From NCBI RefSeq assembly GCF_026625605.1, contig NZ_CP113054.1, positions 2,170,001 to 2,234,000 of the forward strand: a DNA stretch of 64,000 bases, in the 5' to 3' direction. Positions 1 through 8,273 of this stretch are shown in pieces. Source of the DNA: Luteolibacter sp. SL250 (GTDB lineage: Bacteria > Verrucomicrobiota > Verrucomicrobiia > Verrucomicrobiales > Akkermansiaceae). Under the pieces are notes generated by a model. It did not search any database. It was not told the origin of the DNA and saw only the letters and a list, made by a program, of their open reading frames with translations. How positions within the stretch are numbered: the first letter of the stretch is position 1; each line of letters starts with the position of its first letter. Position numbers and translations under genes: made by a program.

Positions 1-2
1 AC

Positions 3-965
3 AGCGGGGTGTTCGAAATCGGCGCCAACCTCAATGGCGGCGGGGCGCTCGATCTGGAGCGGACGACCAGCAACTTCCGCCTCACCGGCGACTCCGGCTT
101 CAGCGCCCACGGTGCCGAGCGGAAGGTGTCGCTGGGGGCGTCCGTCACCTGGGGGGCTGCGAATTTCCTCAGCAACAACTCCAACGAGGACGCGGACTTC
201 ACCTTCCGTCTGTCCTCCACCCGGTCGAACGCCACCCTTGATTTCCAATCGAAGATCGACCTCAACGGCCGCTCCCGCACGGTCGAAGTGGAGAACGGCT
301 CCGCGGATGTGGATGCCCGGCTGTCCGGCGGACTCACCGGCACCGGCATCGCTTCCCGCTTCGTGAAGACCGGGTCAGGAACCCTCGAACTGACCGGAGT
401 GAACGACTACGGTGGAACCACCCGCATCGAGGGTGGCAGGCTGTTGGTGGGAGGTGGCGGCCTGACCGCGACGACGGCCGTCCACGTGGCTAATTCCACC
501 CTCGGACTGCAGGCCACGGAAGTCATCAACAACGCCGCGGACATCACTCTGGAGAATGGCAGGATCACCACCGTCGGCGACCAGACGGAAACCCTGGGCC
601 GCCTCATCCTCTTGGGGGATAATACGCTCGATCTCGTGGGTCTGGCCAATGTCATCCAGATGGCATCCTCCGCAGACCAGACCTGGAGCAGCAGCCTCAC
701 CATCCTCAACTGGAACGGCAATGCGGCCGGCAACGGCTCCGACCGCTTCTTCATAGGCGGTGATGCCAATGGTGTCACCAGCGACCAGTTGTCGAAGATC
801 TTCTTCGTTGATCCGGAGGTGGACGGGGTCCTGCAAACGGGTACCTTCGGGGCCTCCATCCTGAATACCGGTGAGATTGTCGCTCTCATCCCGGAGCCGT
901 CCGCCACCTTCCTGCTTGCTGGGGCATCTCTTGGCGTGCTGCTCCGCAGGCGACGCAGGGATTGA
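3..965 (+). CDS. Autotransporter-associated beta-strand repeat protein with PEP-CTERM anchor (5' partial)
   Basis: The reading frame is open from the window edge, so only the C-terminal part (about 320 residues) is seen. It is rich in Gly, Asn, Thr and Ser. It contains the repeat style of autotransporter-associated beta-strand proteins, for example KTGSGTLELTGVNDYGGTT followed by IEGGRLLVGG, which predicts a right-handed beta-helix. The last 25 residues are a PEP-CTERM signal: IPEPS, a hydrophobic segment, then the tail LLRRRRRD. In this family the signal directs exosortase-dependent export and anchoring in the envelope. The passenger function is unknown; a surface adhesin or matrix protein is an inference. 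A GTG at 9 is an internal codon, not a convincing start. Confidence 0.85.
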   Translation, partial: SGVFEIGANLNGGGALDLERTTSNFRLTGDSGFSAHGAERKVSLGASVTWGAANFLSNNSNEDADFTFRLSSTRSNATLDFQSKIDLNGRSRTVEVENGSADVDARLSGGLTGTGIASRFVKTGSGTLELTGVNDYGGTTRIEGGRLLVGGGGLTATTAVHVANSTLGLQATEVINNAADITLENGRITTVGDQTETLGRLILLGDNTLDLVGLANVIQMASSADQTWSSSLTILNWNGNAAGNGSDRFFIGGDANGVTSDQLSKIFFVDPEVDGVLQTGTFGASILNTGEIVALIPEPSATFLLAGASLGVLLRRRRRD

Positions 966-1055
966 GTCCGGTTCCGGTGGGGCCGGCCCGGCCCTGCCAT
1001 TTTCAGGCCCATTTTTTATTGGGCCGCGGGCGGGAACCGGCATTAGCCTCCGTGC

Positions 1056-2063
1056 GTGGCACTACTCCTGGCGATCGAATCTTCCTGTGATGAAACCGCG
1101 GTGGCAATCCTCCGCGGGCAGCCGGGGGAGGCGACGGAGATCCTCGCGTCGGAGATTTCATCGCAGATCGAGCTGCACCGGGAGCATGGAGGCGTGGTGC
1201 CGGAGCTGGCATCGCGGAACCACTCGTTGAACCTCCGGCCGCTGGTGGACCAGGCCATCGCACATGCCGGGGTTGGCGTCACGGAGATCGACGCTTTCGC
1301 AGCGACCACGGGGCCGGGTCTTGCTTCCTCATTGCTCATCGGCAGCACGGCGGCAAAGGCGATGGCTTGCGCGCTGGGCAAGCCGTTCCTCGGCGTGAAC
1401 CATCTGGAGGGGCACCTCCTTTCCCCCTTCGTGGGTGGCACACAGGTGCCGCCCCACGTCGCCCTCATCGTTTCCGGCGGGCACACGCTGCTGCTGGAGG
1501 TGGCGGGAGCGGGGAGATACACCAGGCTCGGAGGGACGCGGGACGACGCGGCGGGCGAGGCCTACGACAAGGTCGGAAAAATGCTCGGTCTGCCCTATCC
1601 CGGTGGCCCGGAGATCGAGAAAGCCGCCGTTGGCGGGGATGTTAAGGCGTATGATTTCCCGCGCTCCATGCTGCATGATCCGCATCTGGACTTTTCCTTT
1701 TCCGGGCTGAAGACAGCGGTTCTTTACACGCTCCAGCGGGAGGAAGGGAACATCCGCCTGCCGGATCTGGCCGCCTCCTTCCAGCAGGCCGTCATCGAGA
1801 TCCTCGTCGGCAAGACGATGAAGGCTGTGGAGCGCACCGGCCACCGGATGGTCGCACTGTCCGGCGGCGTCACCATGAACAAGGCGTTGCGTGCCGCGTT
1901 CCAGGAGGCCTGTGACAAAAGGGGGATCTCACTGGCCATCGCACCGCCCGCGCTGTGCACGGACAATGCGGCGATGATCGCCTTCGCCGCGCTGCTCCGT
2001 CACCTCGACGGGCAGTCCTCACGGCTGGATGAGGATATCTTCCCAAACTTGCCGCTCGTTTGA
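1056..2063 (+). CDS. tsaD: tRNA N6-adenosine threonylcarbamoyltransferase TsaD
   Basis: TsaD transfers the threonylcarbamoyl group from TC-AMP to A37 of ANN-decoding tRNAs, in complex with TsaB and TsaE in the cytoplasm. The 335-residue length is normal. The protein starts with the ASKHA-fold strand LLAIESSCDETAVAIL. It has the metal-binding NHLEGH motif near residue 112, followed by the VSGGHT phosphate loop, and later GLKTAVLYTL and LSGGVTMNKALR. The start is GTG at 1056; no ATG in frame sits near the conserved N-terminus. A HAD phosphatase follows 31 bp downstream on the same strand. TsaB and TsaE are not in the window. The call is close to certain. Confidence 0.97.
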   Translation: MALLLAIESSCDETAVAILRGQPGEATEILASEISSQIELHREHGGVVPELASRNHSLNLRPLVDQAIAHAGVGVTEIDAFAATTGPGLASSLLIGSTAAKAMACALGKPFLGVNHLEGHLLSPFVGGTQVPPHVALIVSGGHTLLLEVAGAGRYTRLGGTRDDAAGEAYDKVGKMLGLPYPGGPEIEKAAVGGDVKAYDFPRSMLHDPHLDFSFSGLKTAVLYTLQREEGNIRLPDLAASFQQAVIEILVGKTMKAVERTGHRMVALSGGVTMNKALRAAFQEACDKRGISLAIAPPALCTDNAAMIAFAALLRHLDGQSSRLDEDIFPNLPLV

Positions 2064-2094
2064 AGACCCATTCCGTGTTAGGGTGGACAAACGG

Positions 2095-2727
2095 ATGATC
2101 TACAGAACCATCATTTTCGACTTCGACGGTACCATCGCGGACACCATGGAGGAAGGGCGCAGGATCTTCAACGAGATCGGCCCGGCCTATGGAATCCGGC
2201 AGATCGACCGCGAGGAGATGGAGGGCTTCCGCAGCTACACCATCAACCAGTTCATCGAGGAGATGAAGATCCCGAAGACGAAGATCCCGTTCTTCATCGC
2301 AAAGGGGACGCTGGCCATGCGGCGGAGCATCGCCGGGCTGCCGTTGATCGCCGGGGTGGGCGAGGTACTGCCCGCGCTGCGCGCCCGGGTGGACCGGTTC
2401 GGCATCCTGACCTCCAACGCGGTGGACAACGTGGAGCTGTTCCTGGACAGCCACGGCATCCGCGGGCTGTTCGATTTCGTTTCTTCCACCTCGAAGCTCA
2501 CGGGGAAATCCCGCCATCTGAACGCCACGCGCAAGCAATATGGCCTGAAGACGGAGGAAATGCTCTACGTCGGTGACGAGGTGCGGGATCTCCAGGCCGC
2601 GAAGAAGGCCGGGATACCATGCGCGGGTGTCACCTGGGGCTTCAATACCCGTGAACGGCTCGCCGCGGAACATCCGGACCATCTGCTGGACAACCCGGCG
2701 GAGTTTCTGGCCTTGGCGGGGCATTGA
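2095..2727 (+). CDS. HAD-superfamily hydrolase (phosphoglycolate phosphatase-like)
   Basis: This 210-residue protein opens with the HAD motif I FDFDGTIADT, where the first Asp is the nucleophile. It then has an alpha-helical cap, motif II around GILTSNA, a Lys in KLTGKSRHL as motif III, and motif IV YVGDEVRDLQAAKKAG. The architecture matches phosphoglycolate phosphatase/Gph-like enzymes that dephosphorylate small metabolites. The substrate cannot be read from the sequence. An upstream in-frame ATG at 2029 lies inside tsaD, so the ATG at 2095 is preferred. It probably shares a transcript with tsaD. Confidence 0.88.
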   Translation: MIYRTIIFDFDGTIADTMEEGRRIFNEIGPAYGIRQIDREEMEGFRSYTINQFIEEMKIPKTKIPFFIAKGTLAMRRSIAGLPLIAGVGEVLPALRARVDRFGILTSNAVDNVELFLDSHGIRGLFDFVSSTSKLTGKSRHLNATRKQYGLKTEEMLYVGDEVRDLQAAKKAGIPCAGVTWGFNTRERLAAEHPDHLLDNPAEFLALAGH

Positions 2728-2759
2728 CAGGGGGCGGGCGGACCGGCCAACCTCCCTCC

Positions 2760-3971
2760 ATGCCAGAAACCCCCGAGAAAAGCGCGGAATCCACGATCGC
2801 CGGAAAGGAAGCGGAGCTTGTCAAACAGGACGCCGCCGCCAACGACGCGCTGGATACGCATGGTGATGATGCTGCCCCGAAACAGGCGATTCCGACTTTC
2901 GTCGGTGTTGGCCTTCTGGTGGCAGCGATCCTGGTGGTGGTTCTGGTCGTGATGAACGGGCAGAAAAAAAAGGCGGAACCCGAAGAGGACCGGTCCGCAA
3001 TGAAAGCGGAGGTGGAGGCCATGCGCGGCGAACTGAACCGCCAGCGCATGTCCATGGGACTGCGCCCGTTGGAGAACGGCGGCGAGTCGATCGACGACAT
3101 CACCAAGCGCCTCACCAAGGATGCGGAGTCCATTGTCGGACTGGCGCACAGTTTCCAAGGCATGCTGAAGGAGAAGGACGCCGCTCTGGACGCCAAGAAT
3201 GGCGAGCTCATCACCTCGGAAAAGTTGCGCCAGAGTTTCGCTTCGGAAAACGCGCGCCTCCAGGCGGAGCTCAGCCGCCTGCTGGTCAGCGGAGCGGACG
3301 GGGATCTGGCGAAGAAGGAAGTGGCGGAGATCAAGGGCCAGCGTGACCGCCTCGCCGCGGAGCTGGCGAAGGTCCAGCGCGACCTGGCATCCGCCGCAGG
3401 CGGCCGGTCCCAGGATGAGTACGCGGACCTTCAGCGCCAGTTCAACGAGGCGAAGCGCTCCAGCGATTTCTTTGAGAAGCGGGTGAAGGAACTTGAGGCG
3501 GAACTTGCGAAGATCCGCATCTTCGCCAAGTCGGAGAACGAGCTTCTGCCTGCCGCCGTCGAGCTTTTCCGCACGCTGCGTGGCCTGGAAGGGACGAAGG
3601 ACTCCGACAACATGACGGCCTACAGCGACATCGGCGTGAAGCTGGGCGCACGCGTCCTGCGTACCCTCGATTTCCCGACGGGTTCCAGCGAACTCACCCC
3701 GGATGACATCCAGGCCATCCCCGGCCTGGTGGAGCAGGTGGAGGAAGGCGACCTTATCCTGGTCGTCGGCTATGCGTCCACCACCGGCAACCCGGAGTCG
3801 AACCGCGTGCTTTCCTCGGACCGCGCCACCGCCGCCGCGCAGGCCGTCTCCACCGCAAAGCGCCCGGGTCAACTCGTGCAGGCCGTCTACATCGGCCAGA
3901 CCACCCGCTTCGGCGGCAGTTCCCCGGAGCGCAACCAGATCTGCGAGATCTGGCACATCCGGAAGAAGTGA
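2760..3971 (+). CDS. Membrane-anchored coiled-coil protein with OmpA-like C-terminal domain
   Basis: The protein has 403 residues. A charged N-terminus of about 45 residues is followed by one transmembrane helix (FVGVGLLVAAILVVVLVVM) and a long heptad-rich coiled coil (about residues 80-260). A C-terminal domain of about 120 residues contains FPTGSSELTPDD and YASTTGNPESNRVLSSDRA, the pattern of OmpA/MotB peptidoglycan-binding domains. It probably spans from the inner membrane into the periplasm and touches the cell wall. The start at 2760 removes a Gly-rich N-terminal extension that overlaps the preceding gene. A short hairpin (AACGGC, TTC, GCCGTT) lies just after the stop and may end transcription. 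Confidence 0.8.
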   Translation: MPETPEKSAESTIAGKEAELVKQDAAANDALDTHGDDAAPKQAIPTFVGVGLLVAAILVVVLVVMNGQKKKAEPEEDRSAMKAEVEAMRGELNRQRMSMGLRPLENGGESIDDITKRLTKDAESIVGLAHSFQGMLKEKDAALDAKNGELITSEKLRQSFASENARLQAELSRLLVSGADGDLAKKEVAEIKGQRDRLAAELAKVQRDLASAAGGRSQDEYADLQRQFNEAKRSSDFFEKRVKELEAELAKIRIFAKSENELLPAAVELFRTLRGLEGTKDSDNMTAYSDIGVKLGARVLRTLDFPTGSSELTPDDIQAIPGLVEQVEEGDLILVVGYASTTGNPESNRVLSSDRATAAAQAVSTAKRPGQLVQAVYIGQTTRFGGSSPERNQICEIWHIRKK

Positions 3972-3990
3972 TCTTATCCGTAGCGGAACG

Positions 3991-4005
3991 GCTTCGCCGT
4001 TACGG
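3991..4005 (+). terminator. Weak hairpin after the OmpA-like gene
   Basis: AACGGC and GCCGTT form a 6-bp stem around a TTC loop, about 20 bp after the stop codon and before the convergent polyketide synthase gene. There is no U tract, so termination is only a suggestion. Confidence 0.35.
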
Positions 4006-4053
4006 CTGGAAAAGTGGGTGCGATCCCCATCTCCCGATGAACCATGGATGTCA

Positions 4054-5079
4054 TCAGTCCTTCCGCATCTCACACGCATGTGCGGCGAAACCCGCGCCGA
4101 AGGCGGTGAGCCACAGATGCCGGTCATCCGCCGGAGACGCCAGTCGCTTCTCCAGCGCGAACAGGACGGACGGGCTGCTCATGTTGCCATGGCGTTCCAG
4201 CACGGCGCGGGTTTCCGCCAGGGAAAAGGGCAGCACGCCTTCCAGCGCGTCGATCACATCGCGCCCGCCGGAGTGGGCCAGCACTTGGTCAGGGTCGCCG
4301 GTCCGCCGGGCGTAGAGCTGTGCGACGGCATCCGCGGCCAGGCCGGGAACGGACTTGTGGAGTTGGTTCTTCAGGTGGCCATCCGCATTCACGAAGCGGA
4401 TTTTCTCCCGTTCTTCCGGGACATGCACGGTGGTGAAGTCTCCGGCCCGCCAGGCTCCCGACTGGCCCGTTCCGGACCAGATGGAGGCGGATGCACCGTC
4501 GCCGAACAGGCACAGGCTGATGAGCACGCCCGGGTCATCATCGGCATAAAAGGCGGCGGAACAGATCTCCACGGCAACCACCGCGATGGTGGCGTCCGGA
4601 TTCGCGGCCAGGAACCCATGGGCCGCCCGCAGGGTGGGGATGGCCGCGCCGCAACCCAGGCCCACCAGGTCCGCCAGATAGACGTCTGGGCGCAGGTCCA
4701 GTTTCTCCGCCACATGGCTGGTCACACCGGGGCAGAGATAGCCGGTGCAGGTGCAGAGGAACAGCGCGTCGATCTCCGCCGGGGCGATGCCCGCCTTGCA
4801 GATGGCCTTTGAAAGCGCCTCAGCCGCCAGTGCCGGTGCCTCCCGCTCGTAGTCCTCGCTGAGTTGCTGCGGTCCGCGGCTGAAAAGTGGGACGATGTCC
4901 GGCACGGCGAAGTTCCGCGTGGCGATGCCGGAGTTCCCTCCGGTGAGTATCTTTTCCACCAGGGCTGCGGAGCGGGGCTTCAGCCTGGAGGTCAGCCCTC
5001 CATCCTGCATCGCGTTCCAGCATTGATCCTGGGTGAAGGGGTATTCGGGGACGGCCGATGCGATGGAACGGAGGAACAT
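4054..5079 (-). CDS. Type III polyketide synthase (chalcone/stilbene synthase family)
   Basis: This enzyme of 341 residues has the thiolase-fold catalytic triad of type III PKS: Cys in [13 protein letters not shown], His in LAHSGGRD and Asn in [10 protein letters not shown]. The N-terminal half contains [14 protein letters not shown], and the C-terminal half ends with [11 protein letters not shown]. Such enzymes extend an acyl-CoA starter with malonyl-CoA and cyclise the product to an alkylpyrone, alkylresorcinol or similar. It is the last gene of a three-gene minus-strand operon, 9 bp after a flavoprotein and downstream of a methyltransferase. That tailoring set resembles phenolic-lipid clusters such as srsABC in Streptomyces (established). 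The starter unit and product cannot be read here. Confidence 0.93.
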   Translation of the reverse strand: MFLRSIASAVPEYPFTQDQCWNAMQDGGLTSRLKPRSAALVEKILTGGNSGIATRNFAVPDIVPLFSRGPQQLSEDYEREAPALAAEALSKAICKAGIAPAEIDALFLCTCTGYLCPGVTSHVAEKLDLRPDVYLADLVGLGCGAAIPTLRAAHGFLAANPDATIAVVAVEICSAAFYADDDPGVLISLCLFGDGASASIWSGTGQSGAWRAGDFTTVHVPEEREKIRFVNADGHLKNQLHKSVPGLAADAVAQLYARRTGDPDQVLAHSGGRDVIDALEGVLPFSLAETRAVLERHGNMSSPSVLFALEKRLASPADDRHLWLTAFGAGFAAHACEMRKD

Positions 5080-5088
5080 TTCGGAGAT

Positions 5089-6105
5089 CTAACGGACGAG
5101 GGAGAGCACGGGCTTGAATGGCAGCAGCCGTGCGGAGGAGAGTGTCTGCAGCAGGGTTCTTCCCCGATCACTGAGCAGGACGCGATGCAAAAACAGCGCG
5201 GTGGAAAGCCGGCGGCGGAAGCGCTTCTTCAGGTCCGCTGAAATGGTGTGGCGGGTGGACTCCCAGCAGGCGTTCCCGTGGACCCATGCAGCCAGCGGCT
5301 CGACGGCCGCCTCCGCCGCCTGGAAGGCCATCGACATGCCATTCCCAGTGAAAGGGGGGATCATGCTCTCCGCATCCCCCAGGCACAGCAGGCCGGGCAC
5401 CTCCGGTTGCTGCCCCAGCTCGAATCCGGCGACGCCGGAGAAAGATCCCTCGCGCCATTCCGCGGCCCGGAGTTGGTCGGCGAGTTGTGGATGGCCACCC
5501 GCGGCCAGATAGGCGGTGAGCAGGTCCGGTCCCTTCGCCTCCAGCTTGCGGTCGATCCTGAACAGGCCGCAGACATTCACCCAGCCATCCTCCACCCCGG
5601 CCAATCCGGCGTAGCCATTCGCCCCGGCGTGCATCTCCAGATCCGCCTCCATCGGCAGCCCTCGGACATGCGCCTTGAGTCCGATCCATCGCCCGTTGCG
5701 CGGTCTGCGTCCCGCCGCCCATACCAAGCCATCCGCAGGCTGCGGTCGGGCGCGAATGCCGGTCTTGAGGCAGCCCCCCAGTTCCTCGAACCGGAGTCTC
5801 AGCCGCTCGTCCAGCGCGTGGCGGGAAATGCCGATGGCGGCTTCCGGCAGCCGGTTGCGGTGCAGGACCTTCCCCCGTTCATGCCAGATCAACGTCTCAT
5901 GGTGGCGGGCGTCCGCGAACAGGGGCAGGATGCCCAGCCGAGAGAGCGTGCCTTCACCCACGCCGGAAATGAACTCCCCGCAGACCCGGTGGCGCGGGTA
6001 GGAACCGGCCTCCAGAACCGTCACCGGGATGTTCCGTTCGCGCAGGGCGATGCCAAGCGACAATCCGGCAAGTCCGCCTCCGGCGATGGTGATTTCACGG
6101 TTCAA
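5089..6105 (-). CDS. FAD-dependent oxidoreductase, polyketide-tailoring type
   Basis: The 338-residue protein begins with a Rossmann FAD-binding motif (ITIAGGGLAGLSLGIAL), then PRHRVCGEFISG, typical of the geranylgeranyl-reductase-like/PHBH flavoprotein group. It also has the second FAD motif CLGDAESMIPPFTGNGMSMA. It probably hydroxylates or oxidises the product of the adjacent type III PKS. I choose the TTG start at 6105. Its TTGA overlaps the TGA stop of the upstream methyltransferase by translational coupling, and it places the FAD motif at the N-terminus. The reading frame could extend to 6141, but that would put 12 extra residues inside the upstream gene. Confidence 0.88.
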   Translation of the reverse strand: MNREITIAGGGLAGLSLGIALRERNIPVTVLEAGSYPRHRVCGEFISGVGEGTLSRLGILPLFADARHHETLIWHERGKVLHRNRLPEAAIGISRHALDERLRLRFEELGGCLKTGIRARPQPADGLVWAAGRRPRNGRWIGLKAHVRGLPMEADLEMHAGANGYAGLAGVEDGWVNVCGLFRIDRKLEAKGPDLLTAYLAAGGHPQLADQLRAAEWREGSFSGVAGFELGQQPEVPGLLCLGDAESMIPPFTGNGMSMAFQAAEAAVEPLAAWVHGNACWESTRHTISADLKKRFRRRLSTALFLHRVLLSDRGRTLLQTLSSARLLPFKPVLSLVR

Positions 6106-6746
6106 GCGCGGCAACCTAACACGCGCAGCGCACCGCGCCATGTGGAATGTTCTCCGATCATCCAGCGTTTTTCGGATAGATCCATCAGGCGGGGCAACTC
6201 GTTGGCGGAGAATCCGGCATCGATGCTGACATGCATGTCATGGCGGGTGACCCGGTTGATGAACGGATGGGCGGCGTATCCCAGCAGATGCGGCAGCCGT
6301 GCCCGCAGCGGCTCGCAGAAAATGAGCACGCGGAAACCCTCCGCCAGCCTGCCCAGTTCCCGCAGGGCGTCCCCCTCGAAGTGGTGGAGGAACAGGTTGG
6401 CGATCAGGATGCCACCCTGCGGCGGGCTGGGGGACCGGAACAGGTCGCCCTGGTTCCAGACCACGTTGGAGGGCAGCGAGGGCGGTGGCGGCGCCAGATC
6501 CAGCGCGGTGACCGTCGTTTGCGGATGCAGCCGGGCGAGTGCCCGCGTGAGGTCCCCGTCGCCCGCACCCAGCTCCGTGACGCCCAGCGCCGCCGCTTCC
6601 GGGAACCGCCGTGCGGTGGCCAGCACCCAGCGCTCGTTGCCCATGAAAAAATTGATGCGCCGCAGGTCCCTCCGGCTGCGCCGTGCCTCCGGGTCATCCG
6701 CAGGCAGGTGGTCGAGGAGTTCTGGAATGACGACGCGGGTGGGCAC
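6102..6746 (-). CDS. SAM-dependent methyltransferase of the type III PKS operon
   Basis: This is a class I methyltransferase of 214 residues. The SAM-binding motif I is ELGAGDGDLTRALA, followed by TALDLAPP (acidic end of beta 2) and GILIANLFLHHFEG (motif IV region). It probably methylates the polyketide product or its oxidised form. It is the first gene of the minus-strand operon, ends with TTGA shared with the flavoprotein start, and begins with GTG. It lies divergent to another methyltransferase gene, with 96 bp between the starts that must hold both promoters. The substrate is inferred from context only. Confidence 0.83.
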   Translation of the reverse strand: MPTRVVIPELLDHLPADDPEARRSRRDLRRINFFMGNERWVLATARRFPEAAALGVTELGAGDGDLTRALARLHPQTTVTALDLAPPPPSLPSNVVWNQGDLFRSPSPPQGGILIANLFLHHFEGDALRELGRLAEGFRVLIFCEPLRARLPHLLGYAAHPFINRVTRHDMHVSIDAGFSANELPRLMDLSEKRWMIGEHSTWRGALRVLGCRA

Positions 6747-6842
6747 GCGGCGGAGCGTGGAGGGATTCGGGGCATCGGTCGATCACGATACGCCCGGAAC
6801 AACCGCCCTTGCCCTTGCCTGCGGGTTGCGCATCATGGCTCC

Positions 6843-7763
6843 ATGCCGCAGCCGCCACGCAGACCTTTCCGGAACCAACCTCCTTCAAAGCAGGGGCAGG
6901 GGCCGTTTTCCCAGCCGAAGCGGCAGCCCGGACCACCCGCGAAGAAAGGCAGCGTGCAGCCAGCCCGGCAGGGTGGGGGAAAAGGCGGCGACGACCAGGG
7001 ATGGGATCCTGTCGCCGCGTGGTATGACAAGCTGGTCGGTGAAACCGGCTCCGACTACCACCGGAATGTCATCCTGCCTGCCACGCTCCGCATGCTGGAC
7101 CTGAAGGGCGGGGAAAGGATCATCGACGTCTGCTGCGGTCAGGGCGTGCTGGTGAAGCCGTTGTTGGATGCCGGTGCCGGGACCTTCCTCGGTGTCGATG
7201 CCAGCCCGCGCCTCATCCAGGCCGCGGAGGGCCGCCACGGGAAGAATCGGAACGTTTCCTTCCGCACTGCGGATGCCTGCAAGCCCGGCGCGTGGGCGGA
7301 CGGCAGCTATGATGCCGCCACCTGCCTGATGGCCGTCCATGACGTGCCGGACATCACTGGCTTGTTCACCAACGTGGCGAAGTCCCTCAAGTCCGGCGGC
7401 CATGCCGTGCTGGTCTTCATGCACCCCTGCTTCCGCATCCCGAAGAAGACGCACTGGGGCTTCGACAACGACCAGAAGATCCAGTTCCGCAGGCTGGACA
7501 GCTACGGCTCGCCGCTGGAGATCCAGATTGCCACCCATCCGGGGAAAGGCGGACCGGAGCAGACCATTTTCTACCATCGCCCACTGTCGGAACTCATCTC
7601 CGCCATGGGCAAGGGCGGGCTGGCCGTCACCGCCTGCGAGGAACTCTACAGCCACCGCCGGTCGCAGGGCGGCGGTGCCTTCAGCAAGGCGGAGCACAAG
7701 GCCGCCGAGGAGTTCCCCATGTTCATCGCGTTCCGCTGCGTGGCGGGTGCTTCAGCCCGTTGA
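6843..7763 (+). CDS. Class I SAM-dependent methyltransferase with low-complexity N-terminus
   Basis: The protein has 306 residues. The first 50 or so are rich in Pro, Gln, Gly and Lys and are probably disordered. They are followed by a Methyltransf_11/25-type domain with motif I IIDVCCGQGVLVKPLLDAG, then GVDASPRLIQAAE and ATCLMAVHDVPD. A C-terminal region contains VFMHPCFRIPKKTHWG. The substrate is unknown. The last codons (AGASAR) look like a replaced tail: a 70-bp copy of the gene's 3' end lies 441 bp downstream and ends instead in VVK plus stop. The gene is divergent from the polyketide operon. Confidence 0.85.
   Translation: MPQPPRRPFRNQPPSKQGQGPFSQPKRQPGPPAKKGSVQPARQGGGKGGDDQGWDPVAAWYDKLVGETGSDYHRNVILPATLRMLDLKGGERIIDVCCGQGVLVKPLLDAGAGTFLGVDASPRLIQAAEGRHGKNRNVSFRTADACKPGAWADGSYDAATCLMAVHDVPDITGLFTNVAKSLKSGGHAVLVFMHPCFRIPKKTHWGFDNDQKIQFRRLDSYGSPLEIQIATHPGKGGPEQTIFYHRPLSELISAMGKGGLAVTACEELYSHRRSQGGGAFSKAEHKAAEEFPMFIAFRCVAGASAR
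7674..7743 (+). repeat. Upstream copy of a 70-bp direct repeat (3' end of methyltransferase)
   Basis: Bases 7674-7743 match 8115-8184 at 69 of 70 positions; the one difference is C at 7702 against T at 8143. This copy lies inside the functional methyltransferase gene. The repeat brackets the 80-codon ORF at 7785-8027. Confidence 0.9.
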
Positions 7764-7784
7764 CCCACTCCTCCGCCGGAACAG

Positions 7785-8027
7785 ATGAATCCCGTCGATC
7801 TTGATGGAGCCTCGATCATCGTGTTCCACGGCGCGATCCATGCGACCCCGCCCGTGGTCCTCGCTGCAGGGGTTGGTTCGTTCGATGGACGCACTTTCAT
7901 CATTGGACAGGAGGACCGGCCTCCGTTCATCCTCACGGAGGACCACTGGGAAAGGGTGGAGCGGCCCCTGACCGGATTCTGGAAAGAACGGTACCCGGAA
8001 TATAACTGGTATCTTGAAATCCGCTGA
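7785..8027 (+). CDS. Small hypothetical protein (80 aa)
   Basis: The 80-residue ORF begins with ATG 21 bp after the methyltransferase stop and ends at TGA 8027. It is soluble, with no signal peptide, membrane helix or cysteine. A stretch IIVFHGAIHATPPVVLAAGV and an aromatic end (PEYNWYLEIR) suggest a small folded domain. No family was recognised. It lies between the two copies of the 70-bp repeat, so it was probably inserted or carried along when the methyltransferase end was duplicated. It could be an acquired cargo gene or a decaying fragment. Confidence 0.55.
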   Translation: MNPVDLDGASIIVFHGAIHATPPVVLAAGVGSFDGRTFIIGQEDRPPFILTEDHWERVERPLTGFWKERYPEYNWYLEIR

Positions 8028-8114
8028 ACCCGGTTTCCAGCGGGACGTCCCGTTTTCCTCCTCCAGCTCCTATGCCACCGCGCGGATCATCCGACTTCCG
8101 CAGATAGGCCGGTA

Positions 8115-8192
8115 GGTGCCTTCAGCAAGGCGGAGCACAAGGTCGCCGAGGAGTTCCCCATGTTCATCGCGTTCCGCTGCGTGGTGAAGTGA
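8115..8192 (+). pseudogene. Duplicated 3' fragment of the upstream methyltransferase gene
   Basis: This fragment repeats the codons for GAFSKAEHK(V)AEEFPMFIAFRCV and then ends VVK and TGA at 8190-8192. It has no start or methyltransferase core, so it is a gene remnant. Its ending probably preserves the ancestral C-terminus of the methyltransferase, which was then separated by an insertion of about 440 bp. The rest of 8028-8273 shows no gene. Confidence 0.75.
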
Positions 8193-8273
8193 CGGATTCT
8201 TAGATGGAAAATCGGCGGTCCTTTCCACAGGTCCGTTGGCCAAGGAAACGGCGGTCCGTGCGTCGTTCCATGG

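Noticed and set aside
8115-8192. A second functional methyltransferase gene
   Set aside because: Only the last 26 or so codons are present; no SAM-binding motif or start.
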